NCBI RefSeq assembly: GCF_004768465.1
Contig: NZ_SRMF01000002.1
Coordinates: 37,509 to 101,508, forward strand
Source of the DNA: Natronospirillum operosum
GTDB taxonomy: Bacteria; Pseudomonadota; Gammaproteobacteria; Pseudomonadales; Natronospirillaceae
DNA: 64,000 bases
Direction of reading: 5' to 3'
Shown here: positions 63,975-64,000 of the stretch, piece after piece
Position numbering within the stretch: the stretch's first letter is position 1
Layout: each line of letters opens with the position of its first letter
Program-made: the position numbers and the translations under genes
The notes under the pieces: model-generated
Told to the model about the DNA's origin: nothing
Databases searched by the model: none
The model's input: only the letters and a program-made list of their open reading frames with translations

Positions 63975-64000
63975 GTAGACAGTAGGCAGTAGGCAGTAGA
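63975..64000. repeat. Tandem GTAGRCA heptads at the right edge
   Basis: GTAGACA, GTAGGCA, GTAGGCA and a partial fourth unit run off the window edge. In another phase the unit is CAGTAGR, matching the repeat family at 14.3 and 55.5 kb. Confidence 0.8.

Overview
The window is a chromosomal segment of a free-living, probably marine or halophilic gammaproteobacterium. It is GC-rich and gene-dense, with many 1-8 bp gene overlaps. The block dapA-bamC-MBL hydrolase-purC plus nadA / bepA-like protease / TusA-like protein / AI-2E family protein has the gene order I know from Pseudomonas aeruginosa (around PA1004-PA1013). UmpAB-type DUF1538 proteins, an aerobic cobalamin pathway and chitin-oligosaccharide uptake suggest an Oceanospirillales/Saccharospirillum-like lineage. 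The genus cannot be fixed from the sequence.

Layout. 0-1.6 kb: an unrecognised helical protein. 1.7-14.3 kb: a sigma70-like promoter, a cobalamin riboswitch and an eight-gene cobalamin operon (fused ChlI/ChlD-type chelatase subunit, cobO, cobB, cobW, cobN, cobQ, cobD, cobC), with cobU/cobP apart at 20.3 kb. 14.4-20.2 kb: an envelope cluster (outer-membrane barrel, LolA-like carrier, MMPL/RND exporter) divergent from an AraC regulator. 20.8-32.5 kb: an FKBP isomerase, two unrecognised envelope proteins, a PII-like protein divergent from two DUF1538 membrane proteins, an oxidoreductase, a CPBP protease, a GlxA-type regulator divergent from a DJ-1/PfpI lipoprotein, a GFA protein and a sterol desaturase. 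32.5-37.5 kb: a MerR regulator with its operator, an ABC-F ATPase, a ParD-like/methionine aminopeptidase pair divergent from hipBA. 37.6-39.4 kb: an AraC / VOC / membrane protein / YdeI operon in which ydeI carries an in-frame stop. 39.4-43.7 kb: nnr and modABC.

43.7-55.4 kb is the most interesting part. It holds KDPG aldolase, a HexR/RpiR-type regulator, 2-keto-3-deoxygluconate kinase, an M81 (MlrC-like) metalloenzyme, a cytoplasmic GH20 hexosaminidase and a five-gene ABC importer whose binding protein resembles Vibrio chitin-oligosaccharide-binding protein. Four copies of a GAAAATNATTTTC-like palindrome flank the two catabolic promoters with matching geometry. Chitooligosaccharide uptake coupled to the KDG/KDPG branch, with no GlcNAc kinase or nagA/nagB here, points to use of C1-oxidised (aldonic) chitin fragments. 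The M81 enzyme would then be a candidate N-acetylglucosaminate deacetylase.

55.6-64 kb is housekeeping: an outer-membrane barrel, purC, an MBL hydrolase, bamC, dapA, an AI-2E family protein, a TusA-like protein, a BepA-like M48 protease, nadA and two tandem tRNA-Lys(UUU) genes. Small heptanucleotide repeats (CAGYAGA-like) recur in three intergenic places.
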